Shown here: piece after piece, positions 9,821 to 17,853 of the stretch
How positions within the stretch are numbered: position 1 is the stretch's first letter
How the letters are laid out: every line of letters begins with the position of its first letter
Origin: Bacteroidales bacterium
GTDB taxonomy: Bacteria; Bacteroidota; Bacteroidia; Bacteroidales; UBA10428
Direction of reading: 5' to 3'
NCBI GenBank assembly: GCA_016936215.1
Contig: JAFGPL010000198.1
Span: forward strand, 1 to 38,864
DNA length: 38,864 bases
The notes under the pieces: model-generated
Told to the model about the DNA's origin: nothing
Seen by the model: only the letters and a program-made list of their open reading frames with translations
Databases searched by the model: none
Made by a program: the position numbers and the translations under genes

Positions 9821-11785
9821 ATGAAGTCAAAATTATTTTTAACTATTCTGTTAATAGGCATTTTTTATTTAAAGGGATTTTCACAAACAGATACAATTAA
9901 AACAGAAGATCTGTTGAGTATGTCTTTTGAGGATTTGCTCAACATGGACATTACCACTGCATCAAAATCTTCTGAAAAACTCTTCGATGCACCAGGGGTA
10001 ATTTCTGTTATCACAAAGGATGAACTTAACCGTTTTGGCGGAACAACTTTAAAAGAAATTTTGGAACGGGTCCCCAGTTTGATTGGTTCTACGGTTTACA
10101 TGACCGACCGAAGTACTGTTGCACCGCGCGGTGACCAGGTGCAACCATCCTCAAGCCATGTATTATTGCTTATAAATGGCCGTCCTGTAAGAGAAGTGCT
10201 CGAAGGGGGTATTAAATCTGAAATGTACGAATCATTTCCAGTGAACATTATCGAAAAAATAGAGGTAATCAGGGGCCCGGGTTCTGTACTTTATGGTTCA
10301 AATGCTTTTTCGGCGGTTATTAATGTGATTACCGAGAATGTTGAAGGCACTGAATTTGAAGTAAGCGGATTAGCAGGTATTTCGGGTTCATACGGACTGA
10401 TGGGAAAAGCAAAAATAAACATCGGCGATGTGAACATTGTAGCGGCCGGAAGATATTTTCAAAAACCTGAATGGGAGACAAACTGGCAATATACAATTCC
10501 ACCTGCCGGTGACACTACAGTTGGAATTACTGTACCTGATAAAGGCCCCGGTGCCTATTTTGAAGTGAATTATAAAAATCTGAGGTTTATATCATCCTTT
10601 AACCAATGGGAAACCCACTATGCAGTGGCAGATTATGCTTTTATTTTTCCGGCCTATGGAGTTGCCAAATGGAAAAAAGGTTTCGGAGACCTTGGCTATA
10701 AATTGAAGGTTAGTGATAAATGGGATATGGATTTTAATGCAACTTATAGCCGTTCAACATTTTCAGTTTCCTCCTGGCCTGCCAGTAACAGAGATTCCTA
10801 TGAACTTATCGGTGAATGGGCAAATTTCTGGAATCCTACAGATAAGATAAAGGTAATTTTTGGAGGATTGTATAATTATAATAGCGGAATTGAATATACC
10901 AAAGGCATTACAGAAAACGATACCGTTACCGATGCCAGCAGAAATGGATTTGCTGGTTATTCTCAGGTTGAATACTCTGCCAGTGATTGGTTAAAATTAA
11001 TCGGAGGTTTGCAAATAAATAAAGTAGAAGGTCTTGATATTGACCTTAATCCAAGGGTAGGTATTATTTTGTATCCTGTTCAAAATCTTAACTTTAAAGC
11101 CCTTTATAGTCAAGCTTTCCGTGCACCGAGCATCAACGAGTTGGAGATAGACTTTGCGCAAATGATGGGAAATCCAAATCTTAAACCTGAAAAAATCAAA
11201 ACAATTGATATCGGGATTAATTATTCAAAGGATAACATTCAAGCAGGATTAAACTATTTTAACAGTAAAATGACCAATATCATCTATCAGGACCGATCGG
11301 GCGCAGTTCCACAGTATAACAATATAGGTGAAGTTGATATCTGGGGTATTGAGTTTGAAACAAAATATTATCTTAACAGAAAGTTTTTCTTAACCGGTTC
11401 ACTCCTGTACCAGGAAAGCAAGGATAAGCAGGATAACGAAAATGTTACTCCAATTGCCAATACAGGGCTCAAAGGCGGTATTAGCTATATGGATAAAGGA
11501 TTGACCGTTAGTTTATTTGATATTTACCAGGCTGATGTTGATGAAAAATATCATACTGTGTTGAATCCCTCTCCGGGCGATTACAACCTGGTTAATTTTC
11601 ATTTGAAATACGACATGAACAACCTGATAAATATTGATTTCATAAAGGAACTATCTTTGTTCATGCAGATTGATAACCTGATGGATCAGGAGATATGGTT
11701 GCCAAACTGGGGTTTAGCCCCCGGAAATTCGATGCCGTATAACAGGGGCAGGGAGATTTATTTCGGACTTACTGCAAGATTTTAG
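9821..11785 (+). CDS. TonB-dependent outer-membrane receptor linked to the chemosensory operon
   Basis: A 654-residue outer-membrane beta-barrel receptor. Signal peptide at 1-21 (ending KGFSQ). The mature N-terminus has SFEDLLNMDITTASKSSEKL, a motif seen in receptors encoded beside YfiR proteins, then the plug domain (about 55-165: APGVISVITKDEL, VLLLINGRPV, IEKIEVIRGPGSVLYGSNAF, AVINVIT). The barrel follows and ends in the expected C-terminal aromatic strand EIYFGLTARF. It lacks the carboxypeptidase-like N-terminal domain of SusC proteins, and no SusD gene follows, so a siderophore, cobalamin or small-ligand type is more likely than a glycan type. As last gene of the operon it would bring an outer-membrane input to the CheA system; that link is inference. 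Confidence 0.9.
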   Translation: MKSKLFLTILLIGIFYLKGFSQTDTIKTEDLLSMSFEDLLNMDITTASKSSEKLFDAPGVISVITKDELNRFGGTTLKEILERVPSLIGSTVYMTDRSTVAPRGDQVQPSSSHVLLLINGRPVREVLEGGIKSEMYESFPVNIIEKIEVIRGPGSVLYGSNAFSAVINVITENVEGTEFEVSGLAGISGSYGLMGKAKINIGDVNIVAAGRYFQKPEWETNWQYTIPPAGDTTVGITVPDKGPGAYFEVNYKNLRFISSFNQWETHYAVADYAFIFPAYGVAKWKKGFGDLGYKLKVSDKWDMDFNATYSRSTFSVSSWPASNRDSYELIGEWANFWNPTDKIKVIFGGLYNYNSGIEYTKGITENDTVTDASRNGFAGYSQVEYSASDWLKLIGGLQINKVEGLDIDLNPRVGIILYPVQNLNFKALYSQAFRAPSINELEIDFAQMMGNPNLKPEKIKTIDIGINYSKDNIQAGLNYFNSKMTNIIYQDRSGAVPQYNNIGEVDIWGIEFETKYYLNRKFFLTGSLLYQESKDKQDNENVTPIANTGLKGGISYMDKGLTVSLFDIYQADVDEKYHTVLNPSPGDYNLVNFHLKYDMNNLINIDFIKELSLFMQIDNLMDQEIWLPNWGLAPGNSMPYNRGREIYFGLTARF

Positions 11786-11823
11786 ACATATATTGAAAGG
11801 ATTGGAATCTTTATAAGTTAGAA

Positions 11824-11962
11824 AAGAGGCTGTGTAAAAAGACTATAAGTAAAGTCATTGCATGTGAGGCAAGATATAAACAATATTATGAATTAGAGGA
11901 GATTGCTTCACTTCGTTCGCAATGACGGTTTCAAAATAATTGACATTTTACACAGCCTCTTC
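11824..11962. repeat. Nested inverted-repeat element, copy 2
   Basis: The outer arms are AAAAGAGGCTGTGTAAAAAG and a right arm ending TTTTACACAGCCTCTT, matching copy 1 at 3861-3998. The nested pair is GTCATTGC on the left and GCAATGACG on the right, with an inner TTGCTTCACTTCGTTCGC phrase. The centre differs from copy 1, but the architecture and length (139 bp) are the same. A run of eight T residues follows at once, so it is well placed to terminate the chemosensory operon. Confidence 0.75.
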
Positions 11963-11972
11963 TTTTTTTTAA

Positions 11973-11996
11973 CCGGTTAATACCGGATTTTTTTTT
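11973..11996 (+). terminator. Small hairpin terminator upstream of the Fe-type SOD
   Basis: CCGGT pairs with ACCGG around a TAAT loop, followed by A and nine T residues. It lies just after the larger repeat at 11824-11962 and 45 bp before the SOD start; it would stop read-through from the TonB receptor gene. Confidence 0.45.
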
Positions 11997-12030
11997 AATT
12001 TTATTTAATAAATCCAAAAAATTCAATGCT

Positions 12031-12606
12031 ATGGCCTTTGAACTACCCAAATTACCGTATGCGCCTGATGCGCTCGAACCATTTATCAGTAAAAAAACCA
12101 TAGAATTTCATTATGGCAAGCATCATCAGGCCTATGTGAATAACCTGAATAACCTAATTCCTGGTACCAGGTTTGAAAAATCTACCCTTGAGCAGATTGT
12201 TAAAGAGGCAGACGGCGGCATTTTTAACAATGGTGCACAGGTTTGGAACCATACCTTTTATTTTACCAGCTTTTCACCAAAGGGCAAAAGAGAACCTGCA
12301 GGTGACCTGGCACATGCTATTGAAAAGCAGTTTGGTTCGTTTACCGCTTTTAAAGAGGAGTTTGCAAAAGCTGCAGGGACCCTGTTTGGTGCGGGGTGGG
12401 CATGGCTTGTTAAAAACAGTTCGGGAACGCTTGATATTATACAGGAAAGCAATGCCGGTAACCCATTAAGAAAGGGATTAACCCCTATTCTTACCTGCGA
12501 TGTATGGGAACATGCCTATTACCTTGATTATCAAAACAAACGTCCCGATTATATCTCGGCGTTCTGGGATGCACTTGACTGGGAGCTGGTTTCAGAAAGA
12601 TTTTAA
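12031..12606 (+). CDS. Superoxide dismutase, Fe-type signature
   Basis: A 191-residue cytoplasmic Fe/Mn superoxide dismutase. Ligands: His in IEFHYGKHHQAY, His in AQVWNHTFYF, and Asp and His in [10 protein letters not shown]. The Gln in AQVWNH and the Ala in SNAGNPL are the Fe-type arrangement, the mirror of the Mn-type markers in the gene at 3218. The usual FYW reads FYF here. There is no signal peptide. The 3' end overlaps the convergent glycosyltransferase gene by 15 bp. Expression of the two SODs may depend on which metal is available; this is inference. Confidence 0.95.
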   Translation: MAFELPKLPYAPDALEPFISKKTIEFHYGKHHQAYVNNLNNLIPGTRFEKSTLEQIVKEADGGIFNNGAQVWNHTFYFTSFSPKGKREPAGDLAHAIEKQFGSFTAFKEEFAKAAGTLFGAGWAWLVKNSSGTLDIIQESNAGNPLRKGLTPILTCDVWEHAYYLDYQNKRPDYISAFWDALDWELVSERF

Positions 12607-13881
12607 AGCCAGGTAAAGTAGCTCTTCCAGTTTTTCTTTAAGCGTATCGTAAGAAAATAGTTTCTTGCCCAGGGCATAATTGTGTTCTGCAATTTCCCTG
12701 TTGAGTTTTTCATTGTAAATCACTTCTTTCATTTCTTCAACAGCTTTGTCGGTGAGACGGCTGTCTTCTATCATTACCGCTTTAAAACCCTTGCTGCCAA
12801 TATCTGGCCAGTAAACGGGCTCATAATTGTTCACAAATACCGGACGTTTTGCCAGCACAGCTTCAACAAAAGCGTTGCCAAAACCTTCGTAGGTGCTGAA
12901 ATAGGTACACGCCCTGGCCTGCGCATATGCATCGGATAATGAATAATTCAGATCGCTGTTATGGGAAGTAAGCCCTTTGTTGTTAAAAAGATGATGGGCA
13001 AAAGTAACCTGGTTGCCAAGTTTAAGCTTATGTATCTGTTCAATAAGCTCCATATAATATTTGCTGCCGGCGTCATCGTTATAATTACCTGTGATGACCA
13101 GCTTCATATTCTGGTCGTCGAGCTTGTGGATAAGTTCAATGGCTGTTTCAATTCCTTTTCGCCTTACCACCCGTGTAATCTGGAATAACAGAATATCGGT
13201 GCAAACGAAACCCAGGTTCCGGTGAAGGCAACGATTTTTTTCGGTGATTTCACCAAAGGGTTGGTCAAAATCCATAACATTGGGAACAATTACAGAATCT
13301 CTTCCATATCTTTTTTTAAGGGTTTTCTGACCATGTGTGTTAATAACCGCGTGTACAGAATTCGGAAGCCTAAGCGGAAAGGTATCTTCAACCAGGTTGT
13401 TAATTTTTTTGTAAGGTGAAACATACCTGTCTCCCCTTTCCCATGCAAAATCATGATCATGCGTAATGGCGGGCAGACCGAGTTTTTGAATTGCTTTTTT
13501 AATGGCAACACCCATTTCAAGGTGTGAGGGCAGGGCAGAGGCATTTTCTGATATCAGCAGGTCAATACTCTTTTCACGGGCCCAGTCAATTATTTTCTTA
13601 TAGATGAGTTTTGAGTAAAGGTCAATATGTTCGAGTAACTCATCTTCGTTGGAATCGGGATAAAAGAAGGCTTTTTTCTGGCCCCAGTAACTTTCCGGCG
13701 AGAAGAACGACATTTCGGGTACCAGGGTTTCAAATTCGGGGTTCATCGCCCTTTCTTCGTATTGACCTGAGATAATATATGTCTCATGTCCCATGCGGTG
13801 CAATACTTCTATCCATTTCTCGGTTTCAAGCGCTACACCGTCCACTCCCCCAATTCGGCCAATTATGATCCCTATTTTCAT
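12592..13881 (-). CDS. GT4-family (group 1) glycosyltransferase
   Basis: A 429-residue GT-B fold enzyme with no signal peptide. The N-terminal acceptor domain opens MKIGIIIGRIGGVDGVALETEKW. The C-terminal nucleotide-sugar domain shows RRKGIETAIELI, and the donor-binding stretch ends in STYEGFGNAFVEAVLAKRPVF, which contains the conserved E-x7-E pattern of GT4 enzymes. The sugar donor and acceptor cannot be read from sequence. No other envelope-sugar gene is nearby. Its last 15 bp overlap the 3' end of the convergent SOD gene. Upstream is a 267-bp spacer containing a third, degenerate AGAGGCTG-type inverted repeat. Confidence 0.85.
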   Translation of the reverse strand: MKIGIIIGRIGGVDGVALETEKWIEVLHRMGHETYIISGQYEERAMNPEFETLVPEMSFFSPESYWGQKKAFFYPDSNEDELLEHIDLYSKLIYKKIIDWAREKSIDLLISENASALPSHLEMGVAIKKAIQKLGLPAITHDHDFAWERGDRYVSPYKKINNLVEDTFPLRLPNSVHAVINTHGQKTLKKRYGRDSVIVPNVMDFDQPFGEITEKNRCLHRNLGFVCTDILLFQITRVVRRKGIETAIELIHKLDDQNMKLVITGNYNDDAGSKYYMELIEQIHKLKLGNQVTFAHHLFNNKGLTSHNSDLNYSLSDAYAQARACTYFSTYEGFGNAFVEAVLAKRPVFVNNYEPVYWPDIGSKGFKAVMIEDSRLTDKAVEEMKEVIYNEKLNREIAEHNYALGKKLFSYDTLKEKLEELLYLALKSF

Positions 13882-13928
13882 GCTATACTATTTTTTGTGT
13901 TTCATATAAACGAAATTTTATCTTCAGA

Positions 13929-14020
13929 TAGAGGCTGTTTGAATTTATTATGTTTTGGTAGTTCTTTAAGAAATATTTATGATTTAGAGATATAATTACT
14001 TCAAAACAGCTTATAAATAA
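13929..14020. repeat. Degenerate inverted repeat related to the AGAGGCTG element
   Basis: The left end reads TAGAGGCTGTTTGAATTTAT, and the right end reads TTCAAAACAGCTTATAAAT. The two pair imperfectly over about 18 bp around a ~50-bp A/T-rich centre. The left end shares AGAGGCTGT with the larger elements at 3861 and 11824 but lacks their inner GTCAT...ATGAC arms. It lies in the spacer between two minus-strand genes. Confidence 0.4.
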
Positions 14021-14104
14021 AGTTACTAAAAAATGGCACCGAAAAGCTAAACTGTTAAGATGTTTTTTGAAATTTTGTGAAATTGTAGTTTTTATGAAAA
14101 AGAA

Positions 14105-14127
14105 AAACCCGGTGTGATACCGGGTTT
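14105..14127 (-). terminator. Rho-independent terminator of the coiled-coil protein gene
   Basis: AAACCCGGT pairs perfectly with ACCGGGTTT around a 5-nt loop. On the minus strand it is followed by TTCTTTTTC, and it lies 22 bp beyond the stop of the gene at 14149-15057. Confidence 0.8.
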
Positions 14128-14148
14128 AAGCATTATTCCTTCAACTGT

Positions 14149-15057
14149 TTATTTCAGAACAAAAGAGGTATTTCCAATCTCTGCACCCTCGGCATAGAGA
14201 AAAACATTATAGGTACCGGCGATAAGCTCTTCTGTTTTATCCCAGAAAATACACATTTCAATGTCTTTGTTTTCATACTCGAGTTCACGGTAGGCCGAAT
14301 AAACCAGTTGTTCACCGTTTACCTCGATCATGGTGCTGCCGCCTGCAGTAAGCACTACTTCATCGGGTCTTACGATACGTAAATAGATTATTTTTTTGCC
14401 CGGTTTGGCAATGGAGTTTTCACGTACAGTAAAACAAACCTTTACTTTTTCTATTTTGCTGCTGCGGTTGTTAGGCTTACTGCGACTATTAAGTCCTTCA
14501 GCTAAAATATTTTTGGCGCTTAATACCGATGCTTTGGCCACCTGTGTAGAGAGGTCTTCTTTTTCTTTGGTAAGCAGTGAACGGTCTTGTTCAACTTTTG
14601 CCAGTTCGGTCCTGACCTGGATATTTTCTTCGGTTAGTTCCCTGTTTTTCGTATTTAAAGAATCAATCTGTACAATGTAACTGCGCATTACCTTCCTAAG
14701 TGTTTCAAGTTCCTGTTTGTACAACTTGATTTTTTGGGCATTCGAGGCATCTATTTTTAGCAATCTTTTTATCTTATCCTGTTCCGAAGAAAGCAGTGTA
14801 TTGATACTGTCGTTTTGTGTTTTAAGATCATCGTATTCTATAATCATCTCGTTCAACTGTCTTTCAAGGTCCATTTTCTCTTCAACAATCAGCTGCTTTT
14901 CTTCAGTAAGCTGCTTATTGTTATTATAATACATAATTCCGATTACCGTGATGGCCACAGATAATAATCCGATAAGTATCATCAAAACCGTGGTGGTCCG
15001 TTTCTTTGGTTTTTGTTCAATATAACTTTTATTTGCAGGATTGTTTGTAGTTTCCAT
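14149..15057 (-). CDS. Membrane-anchored coiled-coil protein of unknown function
   Basis: A 302-residue protein. A short polar N-terminus ending in KPKKRTT is followed by one membrane segment at about 23-43 (TVLMILIGLLSVAITVIGIMYY), so the rest is probably periplasmic (N-in). Residues about 48-170 form a long heptad-rich coiled coil with many Glu, Lys, Gln and Leu. From about 195 a beta-rich domain begins (KVKVCFTVRENSIAKPGKKIIYLRIV ... AGTYNVFLYAEGAEIGNTSFVL). This layout is seen in many Bacteroidota hypothetical proteins, and no specific function is recognised. It has a clear terminator downstream and no close operon partner. Confidence 0.75.
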   Translation of the reverse strand: METTNNPANKSYIEQKPKKRTTTVLMILIGLLSVAITVIGIMYYNNNKQLTEEKQLIVEEKMDLERQLNEMIIEYDDLKTQNDSINTLLSSEQDKIKRLLKIDASNAQKIKLYKQELETLRKVMRSYIVQIDSLNTKNRELTEENIQVRTELAKVEQDRSLLTKEKEDLSTQVAKASVLSAKNILAEGLNSRSKPNNRSSKIEKVKVCFTVRENSIAKPGKKIIYLRIVRPDEVVLTAGGSTMIEVNGEQLVYSAYRELEYENKDIEMCIFWDKTEELIAGTYNVFLYAEGAEIGNTSFVLK

Positions 15058-15140
15058 AATCTGTAATTGTTTAATTAGAATTAAAAAGCAAATATACTAT
15101 AACTGTAAAATGCATAATATTATTTTGTTAAAATTTATTT

Positions 15141-15296
15141 TTAATTAGTATCTGTCTTTAAAGTCCGCATACTTCGTTGCTCTCGTCCTTAAAAAAGTCA
15201 TTTACGCATGGTAAACTCCATTTTTTCGGACTTCACGCGCCTCGTCTGCGAACTTTAAAGAACAACCACACGACTTAATGGACAGACACTAATTAA
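15141..15296. repeat. MITE-like element, copy A (TTAATTAGT ends)
   Basis: A 156-bp non-coding element with terminal inverted repeats TTAATTAGTATCTGTC and GACAGACACTAATTAA (15 of 16 bases pair). A closely similar copy lies at 27510-27664. Shared internal phrases include GCATACTTCGTTGC, GTCATTTACGCATGGTAAAC, TCGGACTTCACGCGCCTCG and TCTGCGAACTTTAAAGAACA. It fills most of the 310-bp spacer between two minus-strand genes; the rest of that spacer is A/T-rich with nothing recognisable. Confidence 0.8.
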
Positions 15297-15367
15297 ATAT
15301 CTACTGTTATATTTACTCTAAATCGAAGCTGAATATAAAAAAATTAACATAATACTAAATCTGTTGT

Positions 15368-16492
15368 TTACTCTTGTATTAAGTTTTCAATATCAGAAAA
15401 AATGATATCCGAATTTAATATAGTGCCTTGCGGGTCAATAATTTCAATATATTCTGAGTTACCAATCCCGGTTCTTACTTCCCGGGCCTTATACATTGTA
15501 TCTAAGCGGGCAAAAAGATACATTTTGTTATTTTTTGAAAATACGGCGCCTGAAGGTACCGCCAAAACCGTATCTTCATACAGTATGATGTCGGCATTCA
15601 CACTTGCACCCGGATATAACCCGTTTCCAGGTTCAACCGGGGCAATGGCAGTACAGGTATTTGTTTCATCACTGACTGAGCGCAGGTATATTTTTATTGA
15701 GGCATGATATTTCAGACTATTGTCTGAAATTGAACGAAAGTATACGATCTGACCGGGTTTTATTTTCGACATTTCCCCGGGGGGTATTTGTAAGTGCAGT
15801 TGCAATTTTGCGGGATTAACTATCTCGCATATAATGTCTTCTGAAGTAACAAATCTTCCAATTAAAGGTGTGTATTCTGAAACAAAGCCATGAGCCGGTG
15901 ATTTCAAAAAAATAACCGGTTGCATATTTTCAACAGAAAGGCTGTCGGGGTTTATGCCCAGCAGTAACAGTTGTTTTGCCAGGCTGGTAAGGTTTACCTC
16001 GGTAGCAAGAAAATCGGTTTGCGATTGCTGCATTTTTTTTATCGAAGAAGCATTTTCAACAGTTAGTTCACCCTGTCTTTTAAACGCTTCTTTGTGATAT
16101 TCGTAAAGGCTTTTTGTAACAAGAAATTCCTGTTGCAGTTTTATGTAATCTATATGCTCAAGTATAGCAAGGGTGTCGCCTTTTTTTACAGTCTGTCCCG
16201 GCGAGAAAAATATTTTTTTAACAAATCCGCCCAGGGGGGCCGAAACAGCTACTATGGCTTCGGGCCGGGATTCTATAAAACCTTTGCATTGTACGGAGGC
16301 AAATATTGATTTATGCTCCGGTTTCCCGGTTTCGATGCCGTTATTTGCTATGTATGAAACCGTAAAGGCCGGGCTATTTCCAGTTGAGGTACCGTAATTG
16401 TTCTTATTGTCCGGCTTTTGATTATTGCATGAAAAAACTGATGATAAAAAAACAATCATCAATAATACTTTTGCCGGATTGTCAATCGGCAT
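15368..16492 (-). CDS. RND-type efflux periplasmic adaptor lipoprotein (HlyD/CusB-like)
   Basis: A 374-residue membrane fusion protein. The chosen start (16492) gives a clean lipoprotein signal, LLMIVFLSSVFSC with lipidation at C22; an in-frame start 41 codons upstream would add residues with no signal character. The body shows the lipoyl/barrel-sandwich halves: AVSAPLGGFVKKIFFSPGQTV and later KSPAHGFVSEYTPLIG, with a helical hairpin between, then beta-barrel segments (LQLHLQIPPGEMSKIKPGQ) and the late VPSGAVFSKNN strand. This resembles CusB/CzcB adaptors for metal or drug efflux. Its start overlaps the end of the TolC-like gene by 11 bp, so the two are coupled. No RND pump gene is adjacent. 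Confidence 0.85.
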   Translation of the reverse strand: MPIDNPAKVLLMIVFLSSVFSCNNQKPDNKNNYGTSTGNSPAFTVSYIANNGIETGKPEHKSIFASVQCKGFIESRPEAIVAVSAPLGGFVKKIFFSPGQTVKKGDTLAILEHIDYIKLQQEFLVTKSLYEYHKEAFKRQGELTVENASSIKKMQQSQTDFLATEVNLTSLAKQLLLLGINPDSLSVENMQPVIFLKSPAHGFVSEYTPLIGRFVTSEDIICEIVNPAKLQLHLQIPPGEMSKIKPGQIVYFRSISDNSLKYHASIKIYLRSVSDETNTCTAIAPVEPGNGLYPGASVNADIILYEDTVLAVPSGAVFSKNNKMYLFARLDTMYKAREVRTGIGNSEYIEIIDPQGTILNSDIIFSDIENLIQE

Positions 16493-17717
16493 AAAACTCA
16501 AGTTGAATGGCTGTCTGGTTATAGTTATTAACTGTTTCATAATAATCGGTAAAAAGTTTGTAGCCCATTGAAATGCCTTGCAAATAGTCGGGGTATTCAA
16601 TTTCTTCCTTATCAAATTGTAATTCGGCTGTTTTTATCAGTTGTTCTGCCTGTGGAAGAATAAATTCTTTGTAATAGATAACCTGTTTGAAATGTTTATT
16701 CAATTCAAAAAGCAGGTTTTCTATGGTATTTTGTATGATGAATTTTTGATTTTCGAGGTTATTCAACGCTATCAGGGTATTTATTTTTGCCTGTTTTACT
16801 TCTGACACCGGTGAAATAAACCAAAGGGGGAAAGACAACCCGGCCTGCCATCCGTTCAATCCTTTAAGCGTGCCGATAGCCTGGTTAAAATATCCGGCAG
16901 ATATTTCAGGAAAAAATGCAGCCTTTTCGGTTTTTAACCTGTTTTTTTCAACTTCATAATATTTTTCGTAAATATTCAATACCGTTCTGCCATGATAATC
17001 AGAATCAGGGGCAGCTTTATCAATCATATACAGATCTGGCCCTGAAACCTCAGGAACTATTTCTGCATCGGTAATAATTAGTTGTTTTAATTTATTACGG
17101 GATATAATAAGATCATACAGCAAGGTATTGTATTCTGTCTCTGCTTTTGCCTGCATGGCCAAAAGGGTGGTTTTTTCAAGCAGGTCAATATCCCCGGTTT
17201 CATATTTCAGATTTGCAATATGCCCCAGGTTTGCATACCGGTCTTTAAGTTCGTGCAGGACCTCTGATTTTTGATTTAATAATAACCAGAAGAAATATGC
17301 TGATTTTACCTCGGCTATAATTTCTTTCTCAGCGAGTTCGAACCGGGATTGTTCCAAAGAAAGTTCACTTTTGGCCTCTTTGTATTTTCTGATATGTGTT
17401 AATAATGAACCGAAGTTCTGGTTTAATGCTAAATAACGATCATTTAGCGGTGTATGGATGTTTCCGTACTGATAAACAAAATTGGCGGGAAGAATGTCAA
17501 TTGAACCATTCAGCGCCAGTTTTGATTTTTCAATTTCAAGTAGTGAGTTTTTGATTTGCAGGTTATTTTCAAGCGCCATGTCAACAGCCATTTGCAGTGA
17601 AAGCTTGAGAAACGGGGTATCCTGCGCAATGGCTTTCGGCAGTGACAATTTAAATAAAATGGAGACAACCAGAAGCAAATAGATTGAAAATGATACGTTA
17701 TTGTTTCTTGCCGGCAT
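16482..17717 (-). CDS. TolC/CusC-like outer-membrane efflux channel
   Basis: A 411-residue outer-membrane factor. The chosen start (17717) places a good signal peptide at the N-terminus (SFSIYLLLVVSILFKLSLPKAIA, then QDTP); an ATG 24 codons earlier is also in frame. Two repeats of long helices are visible, the first starting LSLQMAVDMALENNLQIKNS and the second near AGLSFPLWFISPVSEVKQAKI, which carries the typical GLSFPLW phrase of metal-efflux OMFs. It would form the trimeric exit duct for the adaptor encoded next. The first gene of this pair is divergent from a small unknown gene at 17854. No inner-membrane transporter follows. Confidence 0.85.
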   Translation of the reverse strand: MPARNNNVSFSIYLLLVVSILFKLSLPKAIAQDTPFLKLSLQMAVDMALENNLQIKNSLLEIEKSKLALNGSIDILPANFVYQYGNIHTPLNDRYLALNQNFGSLLTHIRKYKEAKSELSLEQSRFELAEKEIIAEVKSAYFFWLLLNQKSEVLHELKDRYANLGHIANLKYETGDIDLLEKTTLLAMQAKAETEYNTLLYDLIISRNKLKQLIITDAEIVPEVSGPDLYMIDKAAPDSDYHGRTVLNIYEKYYEVEKNRLKTEKAAFFPEISAGYFNQAIGTLKGLNGWQAGLSFPLWFISPVSEVKQAKINTLIALNNLENQKFIIQNTIENLLFELNKHFKQVIYYKEFILPQAEQLIKTAELQFDKEEIEYPDYLQGISMGYKLFTDYYETVNNYNQTAIQLEFYAD

Positions 17718-17853
17718 AGCAGGGTTTAAAAATTTGAATAAAATTAAGAAAAAGCTGAATGAAATGTTAACTTGTTGAAAACAATACATTCATAAAATTG
17801 ATTTAGGCCCTGGTATTTTGTATCTTATCTGAAATTTGTCACAAAAAAACTGT

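Noticed and set aside
12173-12469. 98-codon plus-strand frame inside the Fe-type SOD
   Set aside because: Overlaps conserved SOD codons in another frame; no domain features.
16493-16615. Upstream in-frame start for the efflux adaptor
   Set aside because: It would bury the lipoprotein signal 41 residues inside the protein; the start at 16492 overlaps the upstream stop in a normal coupled arrangement.
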